Shown here in pieces: positions 42,051 through 54,800 of a stretch of 64,000 nucleotides of DNA. This DNA is from Polytolypa hystricis UAMH7299 (lineage: Eukaryota > Ascomycota > Eurotiomycetes > Onygenales), in NCBI GenBank assembly GCA_002573605.1, contig PDNA01000047.1, forward strand, positions 113,155 to 177,154. Reading direction: 5' to 3'. Position 1 is the first letter of the stretch. The number at the start of each line of letters is the position of its first letter. The position numbers and the translations under genes are program-made. The notes below the pieces were generated by a model. It was not told where the DNA came from. It was given only the letters and a program-made list of their open reading frames with translations, and made no database searches.

Positions 42051-44888
42051 ATGGCGCCTACGCGATCTCCAAAGCGAGTGAAGCCAAACCACTCCGAGGT
42101 AGACTTGCACCCATGTCCCGCAGATCGGGATGCTTCTTCTACGGCGGATGCGGTGACAAATACTAGCGGTGACAAAAGTCCGGATAGGAGAAGGGAGAAT
42201 ACCTCTGTAAGCAACTTCGTTTTGCTCTCGTTTGGAGTTCTGGGACTGATCGTTAGCATTTAGAGCTGGTATACCAAATCCTGGCCTCGTCGACCGAAAG
42301 CCGCGGCCGTCACCGAAGTAGCTCGTGAAAGCATCTCAGCAAACAGCACACCTAATAATCATGAACGATCGCCATCGCGCGCAATCTTACCGTCTAGCTC
42401 GAACCGTTCGATCAGGTCAGGTTCAATAGATCTCATCAAGAAAGGCGGAAGCTCCACTAGATCACTACCCGCAGACGTTGCGACCACGCGGATTAATATC
42501 GCTTCTGTTGGCTCCGTATCTGTTCCGGACATACCAACTTCGCTTACAGTCGACCCTACACCGAGAAAAAATGAACCCCCTATTGGAAATAACGGGTCCA
42601 CCAGTTCATTAGCTGCGGAAGTCAAGGCGGAAGCGGATAACAAGGAGGCGGATGCGAATGGGGAAGCCGATAATTCCACTACAAATGCTCCTACTGTCGA
42701 GACCGAGTCACCCTCCCAGCCGGTAACCCAATCTTCAGGTTGGCTAGGCTGGCTTTCGCGGCCAACCACTACTACTACAATCACTACACAAACACAAGAA
42801 CCGCCAGCACCGTCAGAATCCGCAGAACCGTCACAGCCACAAACCACATCACACGACGTAAAAGACCCAGTTGTTAATGCGGAAGCAAAGGCTATAGAAC
42901 AACCTAATACCCAAGCGGATCAGGAACCATCAGAGCCTCCTGTGTCATCCAGCGCAACGAAACGATCTTGGTTACAAATGTGGGGCGGTTCGACTTCTGT
43001 ACCTCAGCAGGTTGAAGGTCAACAGAAAGATAGCAGCATGGACAGCGCTGCTGATACTCCAGACGTGGCTGATTCTGCACCGGAAGCAGGCCCAGCAACG
43101 TTAGAAACCGGCTCAACTGAACCGGCACAGCAGGATGATGATGGTAAGCCTGCAGACGTGCCTAATACCTCAAGGTCATCTGGTTGGCTTTTTTGGCCAT
43201 CGTCGACTAAACCCGCAGAACAAACGTCGAAACAAGAACCGCCAGAGGAGTCTACAAGAACTCAGTCTGTTTCACAAAATAGCTCTGGGACAACCATCAC
43301 CGTCACTGGACCAGGAGCTTCAGCTAGTGCTACCAAAATCGAGCCGAAGAAGCCCACACCTGAAGGTGACGCCCGTGCGAAGCAAAACATTGAGCCAGCG
43401 CCCCCATCTACTTTGACCCCTAACAAATCCAAAACTTCCACCCCTCCAGGCACAAAAGTAGCCCAGGCATTACCCAGCCAGTTACTTCCGGCCATCAAAG
43501 ATACCTTGCCTAAGCCAGAGCGCCCTGGTATTATTGGGCAGCTTGGCCGTTTACTTTATCATAATAAGGACTCCGAGCCTAAACATGTATGCCTCGTCCA
43601 TGATCCACCTCGTGTGAAGAAGGCTCTCGCAATCGGCATCCATGGTTACTTCCCTGTGCCACTACTACGTACTGTCATTGGTCAACCTACTGGCACATCC
43701 GTGAAGTTTGCCACATTGACAGAAAAAGCCATTCGAGAGTGGACAGAAGCACAAGGTTGCTCTTGCGAAATCGAGAGAATAGCCCTTGAAGGTGAAGGAC
43801 GCATCGAAGAACGAGTGGATATTCTGTGGAAACTACTCCTCAATTGGATCGAAGATATCAGACAGGCCGATTTTATTATGATATCTTGCCATAGCCAGGG
43901 TGTGCCGGTAGCTACTATGTTGGTAGCGAAGCTGATAGCATTTGGCTGCCTTAATTCTGCACGCATAGGCATATGTGCCATGGCTGGTGTTAACCTGGGT
44001 CCGTTCCCCGACTATAGATCTCGTTGGATCAGCGGATCTGCGGGCGAGTTGTTTGATTTCGCAAACCCGTCGAGCAAGGTCTCGAATGACTACATCGTTG
44101 CTCTTGAAACAGTACTCAAATTTGGAGTAAGGGTTGTGTATGTGGGGAGTATCGATGATCAGTTGGTGTCAATGGAGGTAATAACCATGGAGCTGATCTG
44201 AGTTCACTCTATGATAGCTAACATTAGGTGTCCAGTCTTCTGTCTTCGCCTCTGTTTCACACCCATATATATACCGAGCCGTCTTCGTAGATGGCAGAGT
44301 CCACACTCCAAGCTTGTACGTATATCCTTGATAACTCAGTTACCCAGGCGCTATACTATACTAACAGCATTCCCCATAGCTTATCTCACCTAGTCGGCTT
44401 TGCCATGAAACTCCGTAACCTAGGAATGTCCGACCACGGCCTCATCCGAGAATTAAGCTCCCCCTTAGCCGGAAGCCTATACTCTGGCGAAGGGCATTCG
44501 CGTCTCTACGACGATGACTCCGTATACCGGTAAGTCATACCTCCACACAACCTTTTACGATAGTCCAAAACAAATCCCATTTTTCCCCCCTCCCCCACTA
44601 ACAAAAAACCAATCATCAACACAATCCAGACTCGCCGTCGAATACACTCTTGAATCCTCCCCCGTCCCCAATCCCACCCTCGAAATTCACAAATATCATC
44701 GCTCCCAAACGCCAAACCCTTATATCCTCCCTTTTGCCATGCGCGGCGTCCTCGAAGAGGACTACGTGCGTCGCCAACTTTCCCATGAGACGGCTAAGCT
44801 GTTGGATTTATTCGACGAGTGGAAGCCGTCGAGTAAGGTTTTGAAGGATGTGAAGTTTCGGTTGGAGGGGATCAGGTCGAAGTTGTGA
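42051..44888 (+). CDS. Lipase-like alpha/beta-hydrolase with long disordered N-terminus
   Basis: Five exons: 42051-42206, 42264-44177, 44236-44315, 44380-44529, 44630-44888 (852 aa). Residues 1-500 are low complexity (Ser/Pro/Glu/Ala) with repeated tryptophan motifs: 'SSGWLGWLSRP', 'KRSWLQMWGGS', 'SSGWLFWPSS'. The conserved C-terminal half starts 'GIIGQLGRLLYH' and holds 'ALAIGIHGYFP', the nucleophile elbow 'ISCHSQGVPVATML' (G/C-H-S-x-G) and 'VYVGSIDDQLVSMESSVFAS', which likely carries the acid residue. Yeast YFL034W (Mil1), a putative membrane lipase, has this type of domain; that match is from memory. The 57-bp first intron, if retained, would add a hydrophobic stretch and a stop. Confidence 0.8.
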
Positions 44889-45837
44889 AAATGAAAAACT
44901 TCTGGAGTTGAGGCTTTTGGGACTGGCAGTCCCCCGCCCTCGGTGACAATAGAGGTCCGAGGGGTGTTTTAGTTATTCTGGGTGTTTTTGTTTTACGAAT
45001 ATTTTGAATTTGTTTTTGAATGATGCGTTATAGCGAGCACTTTGTTTCATGTGTTGTCTTTTTTTTTTTTTTTCAGTGGATCTGTCAGTAGACAGATGGT
45101 TTCTTTTTTTTTGTTGTCTACATAGATCTCTGATTGAGGGGTCCAGTTACCCAAGGTGTCTCGGCGATATAAACCATTCTTGCTAATTGGAAAGAGAAAG
45201 AAGAAGAGAGAGGGGGTAATGGCTTTTTATTTAGATATATATTTAAACATTTCAAAGAAAAGAAATTCTCAAAAAAAACACAAATCGCGGGGGAGAGAGG
45301 AGAGCAAGAGAGCCAGCCAGCCCCCTGTGTGAAGAAAGAATGGAACGATTTGATATTCGAAAAAGCAAAAAAACTTCAAATCTTTCGACAACCGCAGAAA
45401 ATTTCAGCTCCGGCAAATTAAAGAGAAATAAAATTTTGATCATATAAAGCGCCGAACAAGTGTGCATATAATAAACCTATATATGACATAGACAAAAGTA
45501 GTAGTTGTACATTATATGGGCGCCAAATCAATGACGTGAAAAACCGAATATAGAAAACATAGTCCGACCAAGCTGATGGGGGGAATTGAGTGGAGACTCT
45601 CCTGTAGTCGCCAGAAAAGAAAAAGAAAAGTAAAGAAAAACATAAAATATTTGCCCGCAAGAGTTCCAAATAAAGGAGTAATTTCCCCCTTTAGGGGTTC
45701 ACATGAAGGATATATATATCGTATGAAACAGGGCCGTGAATTCGTCGCTGAAGGGAGAAAGAATAATTCGCGCGATGAAAAAATCTCAAATGAAAATCGG
45801 AAATCCGGAGAGAGAGAGGAGTCCAAAACTGGAGATC
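44889..45837. other. Intergenic, convergent 3' flanks
   Basis: No gene. Contains T14 at about 45061-45074 and purine-rich stretches. Confidence 0.5.
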
Positions 45838-48703
45838 TTAAGGTTGGGGAAACGCAGTGAAAAATGCGCCCTCAATTTCATCTAGAGAAAGAAAGACGTT
45901 ATCATATATTTCAGCATGATGAACGAGAAAATATCAAAATAGCGGGGGGATGGGGGAGAGAGAATATCTAAAATTGAAAGCACGAACCTCTCATCCCATC
46001 CAATGCTTCAAAAGCGGCTGAATAATTTCGAACTGCCGATATCACACGCTGCAGTCCCTCAAGGAGGATTTCTGCCAACTGTTCGGTATTTCGCAGGGGG
46101 TTGTCCTCGTTATCCTTTGGTGGCTCGATGACGCGAGACTTGTAGTACAGCATTAGCATCGCATAGCTGCTTTGCATAGCGCAGCACGCGAACGAGGGCA
46201 TTGTCCGCGGTAGCATGGTTTCTGGATCTGAAGGTAATTGGGTGTGTGAGATCATGTCCCCTTCGTTATACAGCGGTTGCGGATACGGCAGGGTATTAAA
46301 CATCTGAGATATTGTGAGGGACGAGTCGAGGCATATTTTTGTCGATTCATAGTTTGTGAACGGGAACGAGTCTTCGCCCACCCAAGAGAATAGGCTTCCG
46401 GCAGAGGTTTCAGATGTTGTTGAAGAAGGAGAGTCTTTGACTTGCGTGTCAGCAGGAAGTCGATATAGGCTATTGCAAGAACACGGAGTCTTCGAAAGCT
46501 CGTCTGTGTTTGGACTGTTCGCCGAGCTTCCGGTCACTATGGCCGCAGATGTGAGATCGCAGTGCTTTTTGATGAAAATAGGGATATCTAGGAACGCTCT
46601 AAATCGATGTATCTTGATGCGTGCACTACCAAGTACCGATATCTCAGCCTCACATTCGATATTGAAGGTTTATGATGCAGAGGAATGCACTCACCTGCTC
46701 AACTTGATTCGTGAAATTGATCGGATACTATACGCCGTTATAGCTTCTAAATCATGTTGACTATCCGCGAGTTCGAGATGAGGAGGTGTATCCATCTTGG
46801 CCAAGATGGCCCTAATCCACGTATCTAGCTTCTTCATCCGTTCACAAATATGTTGCATATTACCCCTAGACTTTAAAGTTTGGTTGAGGTCAATGATATA
46901 TTGTGTTGCACTGAGAAGGCCCTGCTGCGCATGAATTAGAATGGACCAGCCCTGCAGAAGTGGTCAGTAATAACACAGCAAGTAGTGGTATATCGGGTTT
47001 TCATACATCTGGATCAGAAGCAAAGCGTGGATAAGGCGTGGTAAAACGTGGGTCGTTGGGAATAATTGTAGGGCGCTTCAAAAGAAAGTTAGCTTCATAT
47101 GGCCTATCTAGTTAGCTGTAACATTAGCGACCTTACCTTCGTGCTTACGATAGAGCCCTGACAGACAGCGTAGTACTGGGGATTATTAGCATCTGGAAAG
47201 CCATTTAAAAAGGGGTTGTGGCGTACTGTCATCCACCAAGCTCTTCGCCTCGCTTCAGCAAATATGCTCTCGTCGTGTGCCATAGCGTGAAGAGACATGT
47301 TCATAGCCATCATATAGGCCTGTCCTGCACGGTTACACATTCTGTTTAGGTTTCCTCGTTGCGCATATTCATAAACACTCAAGATAAGCGTTGCTAAGAT
47401 TGCTTCTAGTTCCACAGGTGTATGTGGGTGGAGCGGAGATCGATTCGGTGTTGTACTTTCATTCTGAAGGGCTTGGGATGGGTTGGCGCTTGATTCTGCA
47501 AGCTCCGAGTCCTCCTCGGCACTTTCTAGTGCCGCCCGCGCGAACCTTTGAGCATATGATCTCCGAAGGAGAAAGGACTCTGCTGAAGATGAGATACGAT
47601 CTTTTGGATGAGGCACAAGTGCAAGCACGGCCGATATGGCCAAACTAACTGGGGAAGTCGGCACATAAGGTAAAGGCAGCTCTGCAGACGTTAGGTCTGA
47701 ATGTTTGCAAAGAACATCCAGAGGTTTGTCAAGCGCAATATGAGCATGCGGAGGTGGAAAAATTGGATAGTAGTGGTGGATAAAAGTGTAATACCCGTTC
47801 AATCTGCCGTATGTATGAGCAAGCTACCATCAAGCTACCATCAAGCTACCATCTAGCCTAATCAAGCTACGAAATGGACGGACTTACATGTCTTGCTCAC
47901 TCCCATACATCCTTACCCTTGGATGCTCTTGGATTGGAATAGGTGTAGGAGGCACAGCTTGCGGGGGCAAAGCAGCGGAGCTTTCTGTAGTGATGGGTGC
48001 AAACAGGTCCTCAAACATTGACTGGACGTCTATGGGGAAGTCAAGGTGTCTCAACCCAGCACCCGGGACGGCAAGGGAGTCGAATTGATCAAATACAGCT
48101 AATTAAATAAGTCAGTGTACGTTAACTACGTACAGAGCTGTGCTCCTTGTAGAAAATTGAAGGGTACCTTCATCAAGTCGCGGATTCGGGATCGCTGATA
48201 CCCAAGGCTTGTCACGATGTTCCAGTGACGGCCCCGTGGAAGGGGCCACTCGTTTCTTTCGAGGCCCTCCTCGTTTGCTTGGGAGGTAACAGCATTCTTT
48301 CCCTCTGCTGGCGCACTGTAATGACGATTAGAGTCTTAGTAATAGGCGGGGCAAGGAGGGTCAGTGGTTGACTGTGGCTGAGTCTACATACCCCTGAGCA
48401 TATTTCTTTTCCATCGCATCTTACTCTGGAAGCTCGACTGTCATTAAACGTACGTTAGCCTGAGTGTTGAGGGCGAAAGCGGTGCGTGCGGGTGGGAAGG
48501 GGTTAGGGGTATGATGCTAATGATACTACGCAGCAGTAGGGCTGGAAAACAACATTGCATTAAAGAAATAAAACCCCTCCTTACCAAGCTAAACATGCAA
48601 CCTTTACAGGTGGTTTTGCAAACTTCTTCCGTGTAGGTTTGGGAATCGTGGACATGGATATCTTCTCCAAATGCATCTGGTGCGGCATGCTCTCTAAAGC
48701 CAT
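45838..48703 (-). CDS. Zn2Cys6 fungal transcription factor
   Basis: Nine exons: 48703-48585, 48437-48392, 48315-48168, 48098-47888, 47803-47137, 47075-47007, 46951-46695, 46598-45988, 45881-45838 (723 aa). The binuclear zinc cluster is assembled from three exons: 'KVACLAC' / 'RASRVRCDGKEICSG' / 'CASRGKECCYLPSKRGGPRKKR', giving all six cysteines and the basic linker. The middle region has 'LNGYYTFIHHYYPIFPPP' and 'EARRRAWWMTVRHN', typical of the fungal_trans-like domain of one conserved C6 family. The last 44-nt exon turns 'LDGMRG' into 'LDGMRDEIEGAF', which fits the family better than ending at 45968. The target genes are unknown. It lies 10 kb beyond the triterpene cluster, so a role there is not indicated. 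Confidence 0.85.
47820..47853. repeat. Three tandem copies of an 11-mer in an intron
   Basis: CAAGCTACCAT is repeated three times head-to-tail (a partial fourth follows), inside the intron at 47804-47887 of the Zn2Cys6 gene. Confidence 0.8.
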
Positions 48704-49416
48704 GTTGCATTGGGCTGCTCACCCGGGACCAAAGATTCCGTGCAACGCAGTCAGACAGAAATGTGAACTATCAAAACCAAGAACCAAGAACCAAGAGGCT
48801 GCTCGCAGCGATGGGAGCTATAAACCATACGTTTAATAAGGACCAGACAGCAGATAATCCAATAAAATAAAAACTTGCTGCAGCATCCACGATTTCATCA
48901 GATATCATTGAGATTTAGTGATCAGTTCCAGTGGCAATGAGACCAAAAGTTGAAGGGCCGGTGCCGGGTTAGGTAAGCACTCCAGATCATGTGACCTGGG
49001 ATGCGCATAAAATTAGTCAGCCACGTTAAATGCAAATCCCGAAACGCGCCGAGCGGGTGGAGGTACCTTGAATCACACCAAAAGTCGTCGGGAATAAAGG
49101 TACCACACTAACTTCCGGGATTTGCTTTTGACAAGGCAGGAAAGAAAAACATAAGCCTTTCCTGCACCGCATCTCGGCAGTGCCAATAGGAAGTGAGCCG
49201 ATCCAAGATTCATTCTCGCCACAAGGCTGAAGCAGCAATCGAGTCAAAATATACTGGATAATGTTGGATATATATACGGCAAAGACAGTAATAATTGTGT
49301 GTGTTTAAACACCATATATGCATACAAGTGCGTGCTAATACAAGAATAACAGTAGTAAACTTCGATATCCAACTCTAATAACCCAGAACAACCAAAACAA
49401 CCCATCAAGGTCACAT
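48704..49416. other. Intergenic, 5' flank of the Zn2Cys6 gene and 3' flank of irs4
   Basis: No gene recognised in about 710 bp. Confidence 0.5.
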
Positions 49417-50961
49417 TTATGATATGCTTGTCCAAACACTCTGCGAGACCTTCGCAGGAAGTTTTCGCCCTCGCAAACTCTGATCAACCAGCCACATTCC
49501 TACAACAAATTCCTCTCGCGAAAGCATTCCCACAGCTTCTTGGCTGACAAGATCCCAAATTTGCTCCAGGATGACAGATGGCAACAGGCTGCGCGACCAT
49601 ATGTCTCTAACCACAATATTCAACACCATTCCCTGTAGGACTGTCGGCGGTATGTCTGGGTACTGGGATTTGTCGATTAATAACCCCTTATTCGCAGCCC
49701 ACACCCCTTCATATCGTTTGCGCTGCCGCTCCGTAATCTGGTCCCGCCATCTTTTACGATCACCCTCGCGGTGTTTGTGACTGTGAATCTTCATGATTTT
49801 CTTGCGCCTAGATTTTTGAAGCCGTGCGTTTTCGTCATCAGATTTGGATTCGCCGCGCATGGACTGCCTCATCGCCTTTTGCGGGCTAGGAGTTCGGGAA
49901 TCATCCTTGTGATAACCGTGTCGTGGGTGAAGTAAGGATCGCGAGCGATTACGCCGATGTCGCGGGGGAGGGGGCGGATGATTGCGCTTCGATGGAGAGG
50001 GTGCACGCGAAGAAGCTAGGGATGAAGCAGCAATGGCATCAGCTGACGAACTCTCTGATCTGCCTGAATGCTGTGACATTATACTGGATCGTGAGGGAAG
50101 TGGCGATAGATGTTGTGTTCGCTGCACGGGTATGGTCGATGCGATCGTCCTGACACTCGTAGATCTTGTAAACCCCGAAGAGTCACTTGTAGGCTGTATA
50201 GTCTGGGATCGCGATATAGCCCAAGGAATAGACTCGTTTGTGCTAGATGTATTAGTTCTTGGAGGTAACCGGGGTCTCTCTTCTGTATCCTTGAAGCTAG
50301 GTTTGGGAGGGAGGGTAGGCTCCTCCTTCCTCAACGGCGGATGGCGACTTCCATTATTCGCATTCTGGTGACCACGACTTGGGGGGACCGGCGGAGGTTT
50401 GGATGCGCTCTTGCCCTGACTTTCCGAAGAAATGGGGCCGGAAGCTGGAGCCTGTTGCGCCTCATTTCGAGGGGTGGTAGCCTCTACTTGTCCCTCCAAT
50501 ATACTCTTATCTCTCTTGCCTAGAGTTCTAGCGGGTGGTACTGTAGGGGCTCTAGTCGTAGCTCGTCCAACAGCAAGCTGAGCTGCAATCTGCTGGGTAT
50601 TTGGTTTCGGTGGTGTCGGCGGAACGTTGCGGGGTCGGTCAGCGTCCAGTGTGCTTCGGGTTGGGGGAGGGCCAGAATTATCAGCGAACAATTGGATTCT
50701 CTCCCTCACTGGTACAAAACGCTGGGGAGAGGGGTCTCGCTGCTCGCTGGCCTCGGGTTTAATAGTCGTGATGTTGGCCATCAAGGCGGCCTTTCGCGCT
50801 CCACCGCCTGGGTTGGAGGGCGCTGCGATTGTTGGCTTGGTCGCTTGTGCATTGAAGGCTAGTGTCGCTCCGCGTAAAGCAGCCGACTGAATATTATTGG
50901 GCTTGTTAGTGTCGTGATCGCCGTTCCGCCGCGGAGGAACGTGATCGAGATCGGTGGTCAT
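49417..50961 (-). CDS. irs4: EH-domain protein Irs4/Tax4 family
   Basis: Single exon, 514 aa. The first ~370 residues are disordered, rich in Pro/Ser/Arg with many PxxP stretches ('PSRGHQNANNGSRHPP', 'PSPSKRNHPPPPPRHRR'). The C-terminal ~110 residues form an Eps15-homology domain: 'RDQITERQRKRYEGVWAANK', 'IPPTVLQGMVLNIVVRDIWS', 'SVILEQIWDLVSQEAVGMLS', 'REEFVVGMWLVDQSLRGRKL'. The W-D-L and E-E-F positions of EH domains are kept. In yeast, Irs4 and Tax4 bind and activate the phosphatase Inp51 and so control PI(4,5)P2, wall integrity and rDNA silencing. Domain order and length match. Confidence 0.92.
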   Translation of the reverse strand: MTTDLDHVPPRRNGDHDTNKPNNIQSAALRGATLAFNAQATKPTIAAPSNPGGGARKAALMANITTIKPEASEQRDPSPQRFVPVRERIQLFADNSGPPPTRSTLDADRPRNVPPTPPKPNTQQIAAQLAVGRATTRAPTVPPARTLGKRDKSILEGQVEATTPRNEAQQAPASGPISSESQGKSASKPPPVPPSRGHQNANNGSRHPPLRKEEPTLPPKPSFKDTEERPRLPPRTNTSSTNESIPWAISRSQTIQPTSDSSGFTRSTSVRTIASTIPVQRTQHLSPLPSRSSIMSQHSGRSESSSADAIAASSLASSRAPSPSKRNHPPPPPRHRRNRSRSLLHPRHGYHKDDSRTPSPQKAMRQSMRGESKSDDENARLQKSRRKKIMKIHSHKHREGDRKRWRDQITERQRKRYEGVWAANKGLLIDKSQYPDIPPTVLQGMVLNIVVRDIWSRSLLPSVILEQIWDLVSQEAVGMLSREEFVVGMWLVDQSLRGRKLPAKVSQSVWTSIS

Positions 50962-51827
50962 CGGGTGCGCATATACATCCCAGGTAAGTCACTGCTTTGA
51001 ACAAGGCCGGATCCAGCGGCCGGCTTAGCTAATCGCCATTCTCATGGGTGTTTTTTGGTGGCCCTGCTTTCGATTCTGCTAATGAAAACCGAGTCAGTTT
51101 ATATAAGCTCGTAGCATTTCGCGTGACGGCCCCTTGAGCATACGCGGATGCCTGTTCAGGGATGGGCTAGGGGTACAATGGCGGATTAAACTTCCGCCGA
51201 GCACCGGCAAGAAGCCTTGGTATCCATCGGTTTATCATGATAAAAAAACGGTTGTCTACACATCAACCAACTACTAATGGTCAACATAATGCACAGTAGG
51301 TCGCTGGGGTTGTGTCCCCACAAGCTCTGCAGGTAACCTTCTTTGGGCTACTATTCTGTGAACTTTAACGTGTGCTTTCGACGACAGCAAACGCTGGATG
51401 ACGTACTCAGGAGAGTACATAGTATATCCTAGAGGAGCCAATCTTCTCGATTTACTGTGTATGTAATCAATTAAAAAAAAGTCAATGAGCTTTATCAACA
51501 AAGAGACAAAAGTTTATCATAATTCCCATTCATCAGTGTCTAATAATAAGCACTTGGTGTAGTGTCGGTCTCAACCCAGGAGGACGCGATGGTCAACATC
51601 AGGCTGAGCTAATTTTAGGGGTTGACATCTATGACGTTGGGTTAGTCACGTGAATAGGCGTTACTGGCGCGTCTGCCTGGAGGGTTGGTCCCAGCTCTCA
51701 AGACGTTGATGTCTCCTTGAACTTTTCAAAGAGATTTTTCACCGAATACAACTTGAGAAAGAATCCATTCGAGTCGTATATTTTCTACTGGTGTCTCTCC
51801 CCTTGGTTGTCCACATAAATTGCGATA
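50962..51827. promoter_or_regulatory. Divergent promoter region between irs4 and lig4
   Basis: 866 bp, no gene. The lig4 side ends in a CT-rich leader. Confidence 0.45.
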
Positions 51828-54800
51828 ATGAATTCAGAAGAAGAGGGTCCCACCGCCTCGCAACATCCTAGGGGGCTTGTACAAGAGGAAGACCTCGATG
51901 AGAAGTATGTTCAGTTGCTGAAGACTATCGAGTTATTTATGAGAAACGTTTGTTTTAACAATTGTGTCTAGGTACCCAAATCGGCCACATAACCACTCAC
52001 CAACATTGCCATTCCACGACCTATTTCTAACTCTGTTTAACCCATTGAATGAGAACAAGAAACGGCCGACTGGCCCAGCAGTTTCGCGCAGGAAACTAGG
52101 TCCTGGCGGTCAGGGAGCTCAGAGCAATCTATCCCCTCAAGAGCGGCGACGTGATATCATTCAACGCTTTATTTCCCGATGGCGAAAGGAGGTTGGTGAC
52201 GATATATACCCCGCCTTCCAACTAATTATCCCAGAAAAGGATCGTGACAGAGCCATGTATGGGCTAAAGGAGAAAGCAATTGGCAAGCTACTGGTAAAAG
52301 TCATGAAAATTGACAAAAACTCCGAAGACGGTTTTAACCTCTTGAATTGGAAAGTCCCCGGTCAATCACTAGCAAGTCGGATGGCGGGTGATTTTGCTGG
52401 GAGGTGTTTTGAAGTTATTTCAAAACGCCCCATACGGACTGAGGTTGGGAATATGTCGATTGAGGAAGTTAATGCGCAGTTGGACAAACTTGCTGTTGCG
52501 TCAAAGGAGTCTGAGCAGGTTCCTATATTTGCGGATTTCTATCGACGCATGAACCCCGAAGAGTTGATGTGGTTGATCAGAATCATTTTACGGCAAATGA
52601 AAATTGGTGCTACGGAGCGGACGCTATTCAACATCTGGCATCCGGACGCGGAGAGCCTGTTCAGCATCTCGAGTAGTCTTCGTCGGGTCTGCTGGGAGCT
52701 ATATGACCCTAATGTTCGATTGGAGGGCGACGAGGCGCGAGTTACTCTCATGCAGTGCTTTCAACCCCAGCTTGCGCAATTCCAGATGCAATCATTCGAG
52801 CGCATGGTGCAGAAGATGAGATTATCCGAAAAGGATCCGGAGTTTTGGATCGAGGAAAAGCTCGATGGCGAACGGATGCAGCTTCATATGGCGTCGGATG
52901 ATTCCGTTCCTGGTGGGAAACGATTCGGGTTTTGGTCGCGTAAGGCGAAAGATTATACCTATCTGTACGGGAATGGTTTCTACGATGAAAATGGTGCTCT
53001 TACTCGACATCTCAAGGAAGCCTTTGCGGACGGGGTGGAAAACATTATCCTCGACGGCGAAATGATTGCTTGGGACATCGAACAAGATGCCCCCGTTCCA
53101 TTTGGAACCCTTAAGACGGCTGCTATTAATGAGCAAAGGAATCCCTTCTCCACCACTGGGCAACGGCCGTTGTTCAAGGTTTTTGACATTCTGTATCTCA
53201 ATGACCAGCCACTGACCAGGTATACACTACGCGATCGAAGAAGAGCACTAGAGGCATCTGTAGTTCCTGTTCATCGAAGGTTGGAAATTCACACTCACGA
53301 TGTCGCACATAGCGCGGCCGATATCGAACCCTTATTGCGGAGAGTTGTCGCTGAAGCATCAGAGGGTCTCGTTTTGAAGAATCCCAATTCACCGTATAGA
53401 TTAAACGAACGTCATGATGATTGGATGAAGGTAAAACCAGAGTACATGACCGAGTTTGGTGAGTCTCTTGACTGCATCGTCATTGGTGGATACTATGGTT
53501 CTGGTCGGCGAGGAGGTATTTTATCCAGCTACCTTTGCGGGCTGAGAGTGGATGAAGCGCAAGTCAATAAAGGCGCCAACCCGATGAAATGTTATTCCTT
53601 TTGCAAGGTTGGTGGCGGCTTTACAGCTGCGGATTATGCGAATATTCGGCACCACACAGATGGGAAGTGGAAGGATTGGGATCCGAAACGGCCGCCAACT
53701 GAGTTTATAGAGTTGGGCGGCGGTGATGCGCAACATGAGCGGCCAGATGTCTGGATCAAACCAGATGACTCTGTTGTTCTCTGCGTTAAGGCGTCGTCGG
53801 TTACTCCGAGTGACCAGTTCAGGATTGGCTTAACCGTTCGGTTCCCACGATTCAAGAGATTACGGATGGATAAGGATTGGAAAAGTGCTCTATCCGTCCA
53901 AGAGTTTATGGATCTGAAAACGAACGTGGAAGAAGAGCAGAAAGCAAAGCAGTTTGAAGTCGATAACTCGCGAAGGAAGCGGGTGAAGAGGACCACCAAG
54001 AAACCGCTCACTGTTGCTGGATATGACGACATCAAGATAGCAGACTATCAAGGGCCGTCTGGGAAGTTGTTTGACGGGTTAAATTTCTGTGCGTATGGAT
54101 TTCATGACTTGGAGTCCATGGTGTGCTAATAGGTTTCTACTAGTTATCATGTCGGAGTCTCTCGCACCCTTGAAGAAGACCAAAGCTGAGTTGGAACAAC
54201 TCGTCAAGGTGAATGGCGGCAAGATTTATCAGACGCATACAGCTGCGCCTAATACGGTTTGCATTGCTGACAGACGTAAGTTTGAACTCACCGTCGAGTT
54301 TTCGGTGCCGTTGCTTAAGCGTGAGTTTTAGGGACCGTGAAAGTAGCATCCCTACAAAAGGGGGCCCAAGAGAATCTCATTCGCCCATCATGGCTCTTCG
54401 ATTGCCTCAAGCAAAATCAGATAGATCATATTCTTCCCGACTACCTAGTCCCGCTGGAGCCTCGGTTGGTAGCTCTCTATACACATGTCCATTCTGTACA
54501 AAGTCGCGAAACTAAGAGACATCTTGTACTCGTGACAGGCACATGTTCTTCGCAAAAGCGGACCAAGAAGAAGAGATTGCTGGAAATGTCGATGAATATT
54601 CCGATAGCTATGCACGGGACATTGGTGTCTCAGAACTCAAGAAGGTATGAATGCAATACCCTGGACGTCGAGTGGCCAAGCAGGCGAGTTGGCCAACAAT
54701 TTTTCTTGTTCCTAACCAGTGCCTATCTTGTAGCTCCTTGACTCTATGCCTCTAGTAGATAACCTCACGGAGTCGCGAGTTTCCCAGATTGAGGAACAGC

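Noticed and set aside
45968..45987. Stop at 45968 as the end of the Zn2Cys6 gene
   Set aside because: A GT-AG intron (45987-45882) and a 44-nt last exon give a better conserved C-terminus (LDGMRDEIEGAF) and close the frame.
45838..48703. The Zn2Cys6 gene as pathway-specific regulator of the triterpene cluster
   Set aside because: It is 10 kb beyond the MFS gene with conserved housekeeping genes (Thi74-like, spb1, lipase-like) in between.
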